Below, one piece after another: positions 36,656-45,573 of a DNA stretch of 64,000 nt (position 1 is its first letter; the number at the start of each line of letters is the position of its first letter). The DNA comes from Pseudomonas sp. RIT-PI-q (lineage in GTDB: Bacteria > Pseudomonadota > Gammaproteobacteria > Pseudomonadales > Pseudomonadaceae). The notes under the pieces are model-generated. The model did no database searches and had not been told where the DNA came from. It was given only the letters and a program-made list of their open reading frames with translations. Made by a program: the position numbers and the translations under genes. Location: contig NZ_LHPC01000054.1 of NCBI RefSeq assembly GCF_001297125.1, forward strand, positions 150,732 to 214,731. Direction: 5' to 3'.

Positions 36656-37141
36656 TGTGGGAGCGAGCCTGCTCGCGATGGCGGAGGGTCAGGCGACATT
36701 GATGTTGAATGTTCTGGCCCCTTCGCTGGCAAGCCAGCTCCTACAGGTTTTGTGTCGTACCCGGATGATGCGGCGAACACAAAACCCTGTGGGAGCGGGC
36801 TTGCCCGCGATGGCGGCGTGTCAGGCGACATTGATGTTGGATGTGCCGGCCCCTTCGCTGGCAAGCCAGCTCCTACAGGTTTTGTGTCGTACCCGGATGA
36901 TGCGGCGAACACAAAACCCTGTGGGAGCGGGCTTGCCCGCGATGGCGGCATGTCAGGCGACATTGATGTTGGATGTGCCGGCCCCTTCGCTGGCAAGCCA
37001 GCTCCTACAGGTTTTGTGTCGTACCCGGATGATGCGGCGAACACAAAACCCTGTGGGAGCGGGCTTGCCAGCGATGGCGGTGGGTCAGGCGATAGCGAGG
37101 TTTAATGTGCCGGCCTCTTCGCGGGCAAGCCCGCTCCCACA
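36656..37141. repeat. Tandem REPIN array, 132-bp period
   Basis: The word GGTTTTGTGTCGTACCCGGA starts at 36746, 36878 and 37010, exactly 132 bp apart. Each unit contains a left REP (TGTGGGAGCGGGCTTGCCCG) and a right REP (TTCGCTGGCAAGCCAGCTCC) in inverted orientation. A partial unit with a variant left REP starts at 36656. Because 132 is a multiple of three, long spurious frames run through it on both strands. Confidence 0.9.
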
Positions 37142-37186
37142 CTTGATCGTTGTCGTGCACAAATGCCGTGTTCGCTGAACATCCGA

Positions 37187-37206
37187 TGTGGGAGCGTGCT
37201 CCCACA
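37187..37206. repeat. Single short REP hairpin
   Basis: TGTGGGAGC and GCTCCCACA form a compact hairpin with a two-base centre, 12 bp before the end of the YeiH-type gene. It may end that transcript's coding part or be a collapsed REPIN. Confidence 0.7.
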
Positions 37207-37217
37207 GGGATCGATAT

Positions 37218-38228
37218 CTACAAACCCCAACGCAACAACAGCAACACCAGCACGACAAGGAACACCGTCTCCCCCACCATCAGCAGAATCGGCTTGATAC
37301 CGACCGCCGCCAGTTCCTTGAGCTGGGTCTTCATCCCCAGGGCGCTGATGGAGACCACCAGGCACCAGCGCGATAATTCGTTGACTGAACCCTGCACCAC
37401 CGGCGCCACCCAGCCGGTGCTGTTGATGCACGCCAGAATCAGAAAACCGACGGCGAACCACGGCAACAACGGCGGTCGCTTGCCCGTCGGATCAACGCCC
37501 TGCATCCGGGTAATCATGGCGGCGCAGACGATGACCGGCAGCAGCATCGCAACCCGCATCAACTTGACCACGGTAGCCGTGTCGCCGGTCTCGGTCGACA
37601 TGCTGTAACCCGCCCCCACGACCTGGGCGACATCGTGAATCGTGGCGCCCAAAAACACCCCGGCCACTTGTGGCGACAACGACAGCCAATTGGCAATCAT
37701 CGGATAGACGATCATCGCCAGGGTCGACATCGCCGACACTCCGATCACGGTAAACAGCGTGGCCCGCTCTTTCTGTGGATGGTTGGGCAACGCCGCAGCC
37801 AGCGCCAATGCCGCCGAGGCACCACAGATCGCCGTCGCCCCGCCGGTGAGCATGCCGAACAGGCGCTGAAAACCCAGGGCCTTGGCCGCGATCACCGACA
37901 CGCTGATCGTCACCACCACCAGAATCACCACCAGCGCCACCGGCTTCCAGCCCAGCCCGGCAATTTGCTCCAGGGTGATGCGCATGCCCAGCAACGCCAC
38001 GCCGATGCGCAGCACGGTGCGGGCGGTGAACTCGATACCCGCCTTGCAGGCGCCGTCACCGGCGAGAAAATTCAGGGCCATGCCCAACAGCAAGGCGAAC
38101 AGCATCACCGGAGCGCCGTAGTGCTCGGACAAAAACGAGGCAGCCGCCGCCACGATCAGACTGACGACAAAGCCCGGCGCCAGTTCGCGCGTTCGGCTAT
38201 GGATTTGACTCAGCGCAATGGCGCTCAT
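37218..38228 (-). CDS. YeiH/UPF0324 family putative sulfate exporter
   Basis: The 336-aa product has about ten hydrophobic segments, including LGMALNFLAGDGACKAGIEF, MLTGGATAICGASAALALAA and GATIHDVAQVVGAGYSMS, hallmarks of the UPF0324 family annotated as putative sulfate exporters. I used the ATG at 38228, which overlaps the Rieske gene stop (ATGA); the frame is open further upstream but inside that gene. It is the last gene of the operon starting at 43601. Export of sulfate/sulfite from TauD-type desulfonation is a plausible role, unproven. Confidence 0.85.
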   Translation of the reverse strand: MSAIALSQIHSRTRELAPGFVVSLIVAAAASFLSEHYGAPVMLFALLLGMALNFLAGDGACKAGIEFTARTVLRIGVALLGMRITLEQIAGLGWKPVALVVILVVVTISVSVIAAKALGFQRLFGMLTGGATAICGASAALALAAALPNHPQKERATLFTVIGVSAMSTLAMIVYPMIANWLSLSPQVAGVFLGATIHDVAQVVGAGYSMSTETGDTATVVKLMRVAMLLPVIVCAAMITRMQGVDPTGKRPPLLPWFAVGFLILACINSTGWVAPVVQGSVNELSRWCLVVSISALGMKTQLKELAAVGIKPILLMVGETVFLVVLVLLLLRWGL

Positions 38229-38551
38229 GGCGCGGACTCCTCGGGAACGATAACGATGAATGCCTGACCGTCGACAATCTCGACCGGGTAACGGGCGACT
38301 TTGACCTGAGTGGAATTGAGCATAAACCCGCTGCGCAGATCGAAACGCAGACCATGGGCGCAGCACTGGATCACCTTCCCCTCTAGGCGCCCGCCACACA
38401 GCGAGGCACCTTGATGCGGGCAGCTGTCATCGATGGCGAACAGCTCACCCTCGACGTTGAACAACGCCAGGCTTTTGTCTTCGAATTCGAACAGCGCACG
38501 GCTACCGGCCTGCGGGTGTTTGCCGGCAGGTACGGGAATGCGCCGAGTCAT
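38225..38551 (-). CDS. Rieske [2Fe-2S] ferredoxin-like protein
   Basis: This 108-aa protein contains one Rieske cluster site: CPHQG (Cys-x-His) and CCAHG (Cys-x-x-His) about 17 residues apart. It is soluble and resembles the ferredoxin components of ring-hydroxylating or other oxygenases. Start and stop overlap both neighbours by 4 bp, indicating tight coupling with the FrnE-like and YeiH-like genes. No matching ferredoxin reductase or Rieske oxygenase alpha subunit is encoded nearby. Confidence 0.9.
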   Translation of the reverse strand: MTRRIPVPAGKHPQAGSRALFEFEDKSLALFNVEGELFAIDDSCPHQGASLCGGRLEGKVIQCCAHGLRFDLRSGFMLNSTQVKVARYPVEIVDGQAFIVIVPEESAP

Positions 38552-39210
38552 GCCGATTGCCGCTCGCGATCACTTTCCTTGAGTGCCTGGCGCATGGCCC
38601 CGAGCAGTGCCTCGGCAGGTTGCGCGCCCACCACCGACAGGCGCCGGTCGAATTGAAAGCTCGGCACGCCACCCGCCGCGCCCGGGAAGCCTTCGAAGGG
38701 GCTGCCGTCACCTTTCAGGCAGTCGGCAACCGTCTCTGCATCGATGCCGCAAGAGCGGGCAATCGCCAGCAAGGTCTCACGACAACCCAAGTCTTCACCC
38801 TTTTGGAAATACGCGGCGAACAGGCGCTCGAGCAAGATGTCAGTCCGCACGGCATTGCCCTGCGCGCTGACACGCTCGAACAGACGATGGGCATCGGCGG
38901 TGTTGGGCATCGTCGCGATGCGGCTGAAATCGATGACCAGCCCGACTGCCGCCGCTGCCTGTTGCACCTGACCCTGGCGCATGGCTACAGCGTCGGCATT
39001 GCCCAGGCGTTTGCGGTAGAAATCGGCGAAGGGCTCACCCTCTGCCGGCAACTGTGGCAGCAACTGCACCCCGTGCCACACCGTGGTGATCTGCACGTCC
39101 GGGTAGCGACTGCGAAACTGTACCTGCGCATGCTCCAGTTGCCGCTTGCCGATCAGGCACCAGGGACAGATGAAATCGAAAAACACATCAATACGTAAAC
39201 GACGACTCAC
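38548..39210 (-). CDS. DsbA-family oxidoreductase (FrnE-like)
   Basis: This 220-aa cytoplasmic thioredoxin-fold protein begins MSRRLRIDVFFDFICPWCLI, with the active-site CPWC near residue 16 and the cis-Pro region GVPSFQFDRR. The family includes 2-hydroxychromene-2-carboxylate isomerase and polyketide-associated FrnE, so it may be a glutathione-dependent isomerase in the pathway. It starts with GTG overlapping the MFS stop (GTGA). Confidence 0.9.
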   Translation of the reverse strand: MSRRLRIDVFFDFICPWCLIGKRQLEHAQVQFRSRYPDVQITTVWHGVQLLPQLPAEGEPFADFYRKRLGNADAVAMRQGQVQQAAAAVGLVIDFSRIATMPNTADAHRLFERVSAQGNAVRTDILLERLFAAYFQKGEDLGCRETLLAIARSCGIDAETVADCLKGDGSPFEGFPGAAGGVPSFQFDRRLSVVGAQPAEALLGAMRQALKESDRERQSA

Positions 39211-40526
39211 AACTTCACCTCTAACAATGCTTCGTTGCCCGAGTCAACGATGCTCTGCCCTTTAAGCCGAGCAATATCGGCGTGGTAATGACACTTGGCA
39301 TAAAAAAACACTGCCGCTGCCGCGATGCTGACCAGAGGCACCCATTGAAACGCGGCTTGCAGACCGATGAGGTCGGACACCTTGCCGGTGAGGAACGGCC
39401 CAGGCGCCAGGCCCAACATATTGTTGGCCAGGGTCAGCGTGGCGAACGCCGTGCCGTGGACCGAGTAATGGGTCAGGTTGGCGACCATCGCGCCGGCAGG
39501 ACCGGTGGTGCCGGCGGCAATCAGCATGCCCAGGCAGATCATCAGCAATTGCAGCGGTCCCGGCGGCAGCGCGAACGCCACCGACAACAACAGGCAACTG
39601 CCCAGGCAATAGGCGATGGCCAGGGCGACTTTGCGCTCTGGCGAGTGGCGGCACATCCGGTCGCTGAGCATGCCGCACAGAATCATCCCGGCGCCGCTGC
39701 ACAGCACGATGATGGCCGCGAGGCCACCGGCCTTGCCCGTTGTCATGTCGTAATAGCGATTGAGGTAGCTGGGCATCCACACAATCACGGTGCCGCCGAC
39801 AAACAGTTGCAAGCCGCTGCCGATGTAGGTCGCGACCACCGAACGACTCGAATAGAGGGTTCGCAATGGACGCTTGACCGCCGCCGCAGCTTTGGCCACG
39901 CGTTGCGGGGCGATACGGGCTTCCTTGACGATGACCGGGTAAAGCATGGCCAGCAGCAAACCGAACAGCGCCATGCCGGCAAACGACCAGCGCCAGCCCA
40001 GCTTGGCGGCGATAGCGCCACCGAGGGCCATGCCCAATACCGAGCCGAACATACCGCCCGCCATGAAGGCACTGGCCAGGGTGGCGCGCATGTGTTTGGG
40101 AAACACCGAAATCACTACGGCGATACCGACGCTGCCGTAAGCCGCCTCGCCGACACCGACCATGAAGCGCGCGATGAACATCTGCTGATAGTCCTGGGCC
40201 AACGCGCAGCCCAGCGTGGCCACGCTCCACAGCAGGGCCATCAGCGCCAGGCTTTTAACCCGACCGAAGCGATCCGCCATCAGCGACAAAGGGAATGTCA
40301 GCAGGCCGACCATCAACGCCACAATGCCGCTGAGCAGGCCGAGCTGGCCATCGCTGAGTGCCCACTCGCCCTTGAGCAGCGGGAACACCGCGTTCAGTAC
40401 CTGGCGCGACATGTAATCGGAAATCAACAGACCGAACGTCAATGCAAAGACAATCCAGGCGTACTTGCGCGCAACACCGACACCACTGGCGTCGTCATCG
40501 TCTGCGGCAATGGGATGAAAGGCCAT
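39207..40526 (-). CDS. MFS transporter
   Basis: This 439-aa protein has 12 hydrophobic segments and the MFS loop motif LSLMADRFGRVKSL; SDYMSRQVLNAVFPLLKGEW at TM1 is typical of the anion/aromatic-acid-type importers. In the same operon as the TauD, BKACE and quinone-oxidoreductase genes, it probably imports the pathway substrate. A 92-bp gap with an internal hairpin separates it from the BKACE gene. Confidence 0.9.
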   Translation of the reverse strand: MAFHPIAADDDDASGVGVARKYAWIVFALTFGLLISDYMSRQVLNAVFPLLKGEWALSDGQLGLLSGIVALMVGLLTFPLSLMADRFGRVKSLALMALLWSVATLGCALAQDYQQMFIARFMVGVGEAAYGSVGIAVVISVFPKHMRATLASAFMAGGMFGSVLGMALGGAIAAKLGWRWSFAGMALFGLLLAMLYPVIVKEARIAPQRVAKAAAAVKRPLRTLYSSRSVVATYIGSGLQLFVGGTVIVWMPSYLNRYYDMTTGKAGGLAAIIVLCSGAGMILCGMLSDRMCRHSPERKVALAIAYCLGSCLLLSVAFALPPGPLQLLMICLGMLIAAGTTGPAGAMVANLTHYSVHGTAFATLTLANNMLGLAPGPFLTGKVSDLIGLQAAFQWVPLVSIAAAAVFFYAKCHYHADIARLKGQSIVDSGNEALLEVKL

Positions 40527-40582
40527 TTAGCCTCCTCAAAGCTTTGTTTTATTGTTGTTATCAAGCAGGTTGCAGTGCAGCG

Positions 40583-40607
40583 AACGGGAGGCCATTGACC
40601 TCCCGTT
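40583..40607. terminator. Hairpin between the BKACE and MFS genes
   Basis: AACGGGAGG (40583-40591) and CCTCCCGTT (40599-40607) form a perfect 9-bp stem with a 7-nt loop directly after the BKACE stop. With no U run on the minus strand, it is more likely an attenuator or mRNA stabiliser inside the operon. Confidence 0.5.
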
Positions 40608-40618
40608 TCGTCTGCCGA

Positions 40619-41671
40619 TCAGCCGCGCTGCGGCACACCTTTCTGGCCAACCTTGCGGTTGGGGGCCATGCCATTGGCCAACAGGGTTTCTTCGATGCTC
40701 TGGTACTGCACGCCGATGCGGTAAATCTCACGCGCTTCTTTGCCGGTGGCGATTTCGCGCCCCAGCTCATGGGCGATGCGCACGGTCTGCTTGATCTGCG
40801 CAACCGAGCCGAAACGATCGCCCTTGTGATCAATGATAGTGTCTTCATTGCCCACGCGCGGGTGCATGCCCATGGCCATCGCCATGGTGTTGAATGGCAT
40901 GACGTTCTTGAGCAGCGACTCGGAGGTCAGGGTGCAGCCGTCCGGTGCGCGGTGGATGAAGTTGAAGAAGTTGAACGGGTTCGGGCCATCGAAACCGCCA
41001 CCGATGCCGATCCAGGTCAGGTTCAACGGACCCTTGTAGACGCCCTTGCGCACCAGGCGTTCGAGGGTTTCCATGGCATGCATGCCGGTCAGCTGGAAAT
41101 GCGGCTGGATGCCGTTCTCCATCAGGCGCTTGAGGTGCTCGGCGACCCAGGCCGGGCCGGCCGGTACGGTCATTTCGCTGTAGGCGGCCTGAAACAGCGG
41201 GTTCGCCAGGGACGTGCCTTCCAGGTATTCCGGATACAGCAGTTCCATGATGTTCATCTGGGTGGTGTTGATCGCCACCGTGACCTGATCCGGTTTTGGC
41301 GTCAGCTCGGCCAGCATGTGGCGCGTGTCATCGGACAGCCACTTGGCGGCTTCGCCATCGCTCTCGGGGGCGAAGGAAATCGAACCGCCGACCTGGATGA
41401 TCATGTCCGGCACGGCCTCACGCACACCAGCGATCAGCTCGTTGAACTTCGACAGGCGCTTGGAGCCCTTGCCGTCCAGTTCACGCACGTGCAAGTGCAG
41501 GACCGTGGCGCCGGCTTCGTAGCATTCGACCGCTTTCTGAACTTGCTCATCCATGGTCAGCGGAATGTCTTCCGGGAAGTCTTCCGGCATCCACTCCGGG
41601 CCATACGGGGCGACGGTGATCACCACTTTTTCCATGTTTTCCGGGTGCAGGGAATCGTCGAAGAATTGCAT
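40619..41671 (-). CDS. DUF849 beta-keto acid cleavage enzyme (BKACE)
   Basis: This 350-aa TIM-barrel protein condenses a beta-keto acid with acetyl-CoA to give acetoacetate and a new CoA ester (family knowledge). VVITVAPYGPEWMPEDFPED, the zinc-binding GATVLHLHVRELDG, SFAPESDG and LTWIGIGGGFDG are visible. Known members act on 3-keto-5-aminohexanoate or dehydrocarnitine; here the substrate is unknown. It is the third gene of the operon. Confidence 0.9.
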   Translation of the reverse strand: MQFFDDSLHPENMEKVVITVAPYGPEWMPEDFPEDIPLTMDEQVQKAVECYEAGATVLHLHVRELDGKGSKRLSKFNELIAGVREAVPDMIIQVGGSISFAPESDGEAAKWLSDDTRHMLAELTPKPDQVTVAINTTQMNIMELLYPEYLEGTSLANPLFQAAYSEMTVPAGPAWVAEHLKRLMENGIQPHFQLTGMHAMETLERLVRKGVYKGPLNLTWIGIGGGFDGPNPFNFFNFIHRAPDGCTLTSESLLKNVMPFNTMAMAMGMHPRVGNEDTIIDHKGDRFGSVAQIKQTVRIAHELGREIATGKEAREIYRIGVQYQSIEETLLANGMAPNRKVGQKGVPQRG

Positions 41672-41757
41672 GATTTACTCCGTTCTTATGATTGTCCCGC
41701 CCACCCGGAGTCGTGCCGGGCAGGCGTGTTTACGAGTGCGAATGCAGAGGGGGTCGA

Positions 41758-42606
41758 TCAGTAAGTCTTGTCGCCGATGATGCCGGCACGTTCCATCTTG
41801 CGATGGCACGGCGGGTAGTCCATGACGGCGTAGTGCTGGGTACTGCGGTTGTCCCAGATGGCGATGCTGTTGGGTTTCCAGCGCCAGCGCACCTGATACT
41901 CGGGGATGTACGCCTGACTGATCAGGTAGCGCAGCAATTCGCCCGCGCCGGGATTGGCGTCCTGGCCGAAGCGCACCCGTTCAGGGGTGTGGTAGTTACT
42001 GATATGGGTGGTAAAGGCGTTGACGAACAAGACCTTTTCGCCGGTTTCCGGGTGGGTGCGCACCACGGGGTGTTCGGCATCCGGGTACATCGCCTTGAGT
42101 GCCAGGCGTTTTTCGATCGGCATGGCCGCACCAAAACTCGCTTCGATGCTGTGGCGGGCACGCAGGTCGGCGATTTTCACCTTCACGTCATCCGGCAACC
42201 GCGCGTAAGCCTCGACCATGTTGGCCCACATGGTGTCGCCGCCGACCGGTGGGCATTCCACGCAGCGCAACACACAACCCATCGGCGGCGCCTCGCGCCA
42301 GGTGGCATCGGTGTGCCAGGCGTTCTCGTAGCGATCCATCGGCTGGTCAGGGCTTTTGTAGATGCGCACCAGGCCCGGGTGGTCTGGATCACTGCCGGCC
42401 ACCGGGTGATCCTCCAGTTCGCCAAAACGCCGGGCGAAGGCCACGTGCTCGGCGCGAGTGAGGTCCTGATCGCGCAGGAACACCACCCGATGCTTGAGCA
42501 GTTGGGCACGAATTTCGGCAAAAAGACCGTCGTCCTGGACCGCATCGGCGAGGTTGACGCCCATCAGCTCCGCGCCGATGTTGGCGGTCAATTGTTCGAC
42601 TTTCAT
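41758..42606 (-). CDS. TauD/TfdA family Fe(II)/2-oxoglutarate dioxygenase
   Basis: The 282-aa enzyme has the facial triad in ENAWHTDATW (His-x-Asp) and a distal His, followed by the 2-oxoglutarate Arg region (IAIWDNRSTQHYAVMDY). Length and motifs are those of TauD/TfdA, which release sulfite from sulfonates or cleave aryl-ether herbicides. Co-occurrence with BKACE, QOR and a putative sulfate exporter favours an organosulfonate or ether substrate, by inference only. Confidence 0.92.
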   Translation of the reverse strand: MKVEQLTANIGAELMGVNLADAVQDDGLFAEIRAQLLKHRVVFLRDQDLTRAEHVAFARRFGELEDHPVAGSDPDHPGLVRIYKSPDQPMDRYENAWHTDATWREAPPMGCVLRCVECPPVGGDTMWANMVEAYARLPDDVKVKIADLRARHSIEASFGAAMPIEKRLALKAMYPDAEHPVVRTHPETGEKVLFVNAFTTHISNYHTPERVRFGQDANPGAGELLRYLISQAYIPEYQVRWRWKPNSIAIWDNRSTQHYAVMDYPPCHRKMERAGIIGDKTY

Positions 42607-42620
42607 GGCGGGACGCTCCC

Positions 42621-43601
42621 TTAAATGACGAAAATCGACGAGCCCGTGGGCTTGCGTGACTCCAGGTCGCGATGGGCCTGTACCGCCTCCTGCAAGGCGT
42701 AGTGCTGATTGATCTCGATCTTGATTCGACCGCTGCCGACATGGTCGAACAGCTCGCCGGCCAGGGCGGCTTTTTCCGCCGGATCGGCGATGTAGTCAGC
42801 CAAGGCCGGACGGGTCAGGAACAGTGACCCTTTCATGGCCAGCATGACCGGGTCGAACGCCGGGATCGGGCCGGACGCGGTGCCGACGCAGACCATCAGG
42901 CCACGGCGCTTGAGCGAGTCCAGGGAACCCATGAAGGTGTTCTTGCCAACGCTGTCGAACACGACGTTGACGCCTACATTCTCAGTGATCTCGCGAACGC
43001 GTTGGGCGACGTCCTCGTGGCTGTAGTTGATGACATGGTCACAACCGTGAGCCCGGGCGATTTCGCCTTTGACGTCGGTGGAAACCGTACCGATCACCGT
43101 CAGGCCGAGCAGCTTGGCCCACTGCGAAACAATCAGGCCCACACCACCGGCGGCGGCATGCAGCAGAATGCTGTCGCCGGCCTTGAAGTCGTAAATGCGC
43201 CGCATCAGGTACGAAGACGTGAGTCCGCGCATGGTCATCGCTGCGGCAGTCTCGAAGCTGATGGTTTCCGGCAGCTTTATCAGCGGCGCGGCCGGGATCA
43301 GACGCTCGGTGCTGTAGGCGCCCAGGGTGTTGAGAAAACCGGTGTAGGTCACACGGTCGCCAACGGCCACATGAGTGACGCCCTCGCCCACGGCCTGGAC
43401 CACCCCGGAGGCTTCGACGCCCATGCCGTTCGGCATCGGGATCGGGTAGGTGCCATTGCGAAAGTAGGTGTCGGCATAGTTCAGGCCGACCGCCACGTGG
43501 CGCAGACGAACCTGGCCCGGGCCGGGATCCCCGACCTCGACCTCTTCATAGCGAAGGACTTCGGGACCACCGGTTTCGTAGAAGCGGACGGCTTTGGCCA
43601 T
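42621..43601 (-). CDS. Quinone oxidoreductase (zinc-independent MDR family)
   Basis: A 326-aa medium-chain reductase without catalytic zinc Cys residues. It has the start MAKAVRFYETGGPEVLRYEE, the NADPH-binding LLHAAAGGVGLIVSQWAKLL and VFDSVGKNTF. It reduces quinones or enones with NADPH. It is the first gene of the operon, with copy 2 of the shared element 82 bp upstream. Confidence 0.92.
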   Translation of the reverse strand: MAKAVRFYETGGPEVLRYEEVEVGDPGPGQVRLRHVAVGLNYADTYFRNGTYPIPMPNGMGVEASGVVQAVGEGVTHVAVGDRVTYTGFLNTLGAYSTERLIPAAPLIKLPETISFETAAAMTMRGLTSSYLMRRIYDFKAGDSILLHAAAGGVGLIVSQWAKLLGLTVIGTVSTDVKGEIARAHGCDHVINYSHEDVAQRVREITENVGVNVVFDSVGKNTFMGSLDSLKRRGLMVCVGTASGPIPAFDPVMLAMKGSLFLTRPALADYIADPAEKAALAGELFDHVGSGRIKIEINQHYALQEAVQAHRDLESRKPTGSSIFVI

Positions 43602-43682
43602 GTTTTCTTATTCTCCAATCTGCACTGTTGGCTAATTGCGTCGATATGCGCTGATTGGACTGTAGGACGGCGCCTGGTGAAC

Positions 43683-43723
43683 CGCTTCTCATCAGACGAC
43701 AATGGCTTTTCATTTCATGACAG
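43683..43723 (-). promoter_or_regulatory. Shared 41-bp element, copy 2 (upstream of the QOR/TauD/BKACE operon)
   Basis: This copy matches 35293-35333 at 34 of 41 positions and sits 82 bp before the quinone oxidoreductase ATG. The orientation relative to the gene is the same as copy 1. Its right part ends just before the SulP gene stop at 43741, so it lies in the only 139-bp gap available for this operon's promoter. Confidence 0.65.
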
Positions 43724-43740
43724 GTGCGTGGCGTATTCCG

Positions 43741-45525
43741 CTACTTATCCTCCCAGTCGACCCAATCCACCGGATGCGTCGCCAGGTAGCTATTGACCGC
43801 AGCGCCCAGGGTCGGGAAAAACGCGGTTTCGCCAAACCGCTCGAGCAGCCCGAAGCGCTTCAGCTTGTCTTTGACCGGGTCCTTCATCTCGGCCAGGCGC
43901 AACGCGATACCCGCCGCGCGCAAGGTTTCATCCAGTTCGGCCAACATGTCGGCGGACGTCACGTCGACACTGGTGACGGGTTCCGCTGCAATCACCAACC
44001 AGCGCACCGGCGTTGGCGATGCAGCCACCGCATCGAGCACCCGGTCATGGAACAACTCGGCGTTGGCGAAAAACAACGGTGCATCCCACCGAAACAGGAC
44101 CAGGCCGGGTATGAGACGCGCGTCGGGATAGCGCTGGATGTCATGGTAGCCCTGGACGCCATCGGCACGCCCGAGCACCGTCGAATACGGGCGCCAGCCA
44201 TCCCAGAGGAACTCGATGACCGCAATCACCACGGCCAGGCCGATACCCTCGATCGCGCCAAACACCGCCACGCCGACGGTGCAGACGATCGACAGCCAGA
44301 ACTCCCAGCGCTGAATGCGATAAATCCGTCGCAGGTCGGAGATCTCGATCAGGCCGATGGCGGAGGCGATCACTACCGCGGCCAGTGCGCTGTTGGGTAA
44401 ATGCTGCAACAAGTCCGGCGCCACCACCAGCAGCAAGGCAACCGCCAGTGCACCGACGATTCCGGTCAGTTGGGTTTTGGAGCCAGCAGCCTCGGCAACG
44501 GGTGTACGCGATGAACTGCTGCTGATGGGGAAACCCTGAAAAAAACCGGCGGCCAGGTTGGCGACACCGAGCCCGACCATTTCCTGGTTCGGGTCCACGT
44601 AGGTGCGGGTCCGCGCCGCATAGACACGCGACAGCACACTGGTGTCAGCGAAGGAAACCATGGCGACAGCACAGCCGCCGATCAGCACCGGCACGATGTC
44701 GGCAGTGGTGATCCAGGGGATGGCGAACGCCGGCAGGCCTTGCGGAAGCGAGCCGAGCACTTTCACCCCGGCTCGCGCGGCAAGGTCCAGCACACCCACG
44801 GCAACCGTTGCCCCTACTACCGCGATCAGGATGCCCGGCACGCGTTTGTAGGGTTTGAGCAGCAAGATCACCACCAGGGTGACTGCGCCAATGGCGAACG
44901 TCGCCCAGTTGGTTTTGCCCTCCAGCACGGCGGTGGCGATGGCCCACAGGTTTCTCAGCGGCCCTTCGGCGTCGATCGAAAAGCCAAAAAACTTGGGCAA
45001 CTGGCTGATCAGCACCGTCAGCGCGATCCCGTTCATGTAGCCGTAGCGGATCGGTTTTGAGAGCAACTCGGTGACGAAGCCCAGGCGCGCGATGCCGGCC
45101 AGGATACACACCGCCCCCGAGACAATCGCCATCATGGCCGCCAGAGCGATGGCGCGTTGCGGATCGCCGCCCGACAACGGCAGGACGACCGCGAGAATGA
45201 CGGCAGCCAGTGAGGAATCCGGCCCCAGCACCAGAATCCGACTGGGCCCGAACAGCGCATAAGCGAGCAGCGGAACGATGGTCGCGTAAAGACCATAGAT
45301 GCCCGGTACGCCCGAGGCCACCGCATACGCGATACCGACGGGCACCAGCATCGTGGTCAGCACCAACCCGGCCACGATATCGTGGCGCAACCAGGCCACT
45401 TGGTATCCACGCAGCGTGCGCAAGCCCGGCAGCCAGCGGCTCCAGCGACGCTGATCGTCGCCAGTGTCCCGACGCGCAATCCGGCCCGGCTCCGGGAGGG
45501 GCGTCGAAGAATCAGGATTGCTCAT
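43741..45525 (-). CDS. SulP family anion transporter with STAS domain
   Basis: The 594-aa protein has a membrane domain of about 14 helices (GLVLTTMLVPVGIAYAVASG, YGLYATIVPLLAYALFGPSR, FPISSSSSRTPVAEAAGSKT) and a C-terminal STAS domain (residues about 450-560, VLDAVAASPTPVRWLVIAAE). SulP members import sulfate, bicarbonate or dicarboxylates. It lies directly upstream of the QOR operon on the same strand. Confidence 0.93.
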   Translation of the reverse strand: MSNPDSSTPLPEPGRIARRDTGDDQRRWSRWLPGLRTLRGYQVAWLRHDIVAGLVLTTMLVPVGIAYAVASGVPGIYGLYATIVPLLAYALFGPSRILVLGPDSSLAAVILAVVLPLSGGDPQRAIALAAMMAIVSGAVCILAGIARLGFVTELLSKPIRYGYMNGIALTVLISQLPKFFGFSIDAEGPLRNLWAIATAVLEGKTNWATFAIGAVTLVVILLLKPYKRVPGILIAVVGATVAVGVLDLAARAGVKVLGSLPQGLPAFAIPWITTADIVPVLIGGCAVAMVSFADTSVLSRVYAARTRTYVDPNQEMVGLGVANLAAGFFQGFPISSSSSRTPVAEAAGSKTQLTGIVGALAVALLLVVAPDLLQHLPNSALAAVVIASAIGLIEISDLRRIYRIQRWEFWLSIVCTVGVAVFGAIEGIGLAVVIAVIEFLWDGWRPYSTVLGRADGVQGYHDIQRYPDARLIPGLVLFRWDAPLFFANAELFHDRVLDAVAASPTPVRWLVIAAEPVTSVDVTSADMLAELDETLRAAGIALRLAEMKDPVKDKLKRFGLLERFGETAFFPTLGAAVNSYLATHPVDWVDWEDK

Positions 45526-45573
45526 AGGACGGTGTCCTTTGCTGTGCAGCGCAGATTCGCTGGAATAGCCCCG

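Noticed and set aside
36656..37141. Possible CRISPR array
   Set aside because: Repeated units are 132 bp with inverted REP arms and near-identical intervening DNA; there are no short direct repeats with unique spacers and no cas genes.
36571..37178. Repetitive open frames on both strands (157 and 179 codons)
   Set aside because: They are translations of the 132-bp REPIN array, whose period is divisible by three; all frames are open because of repeat structure.
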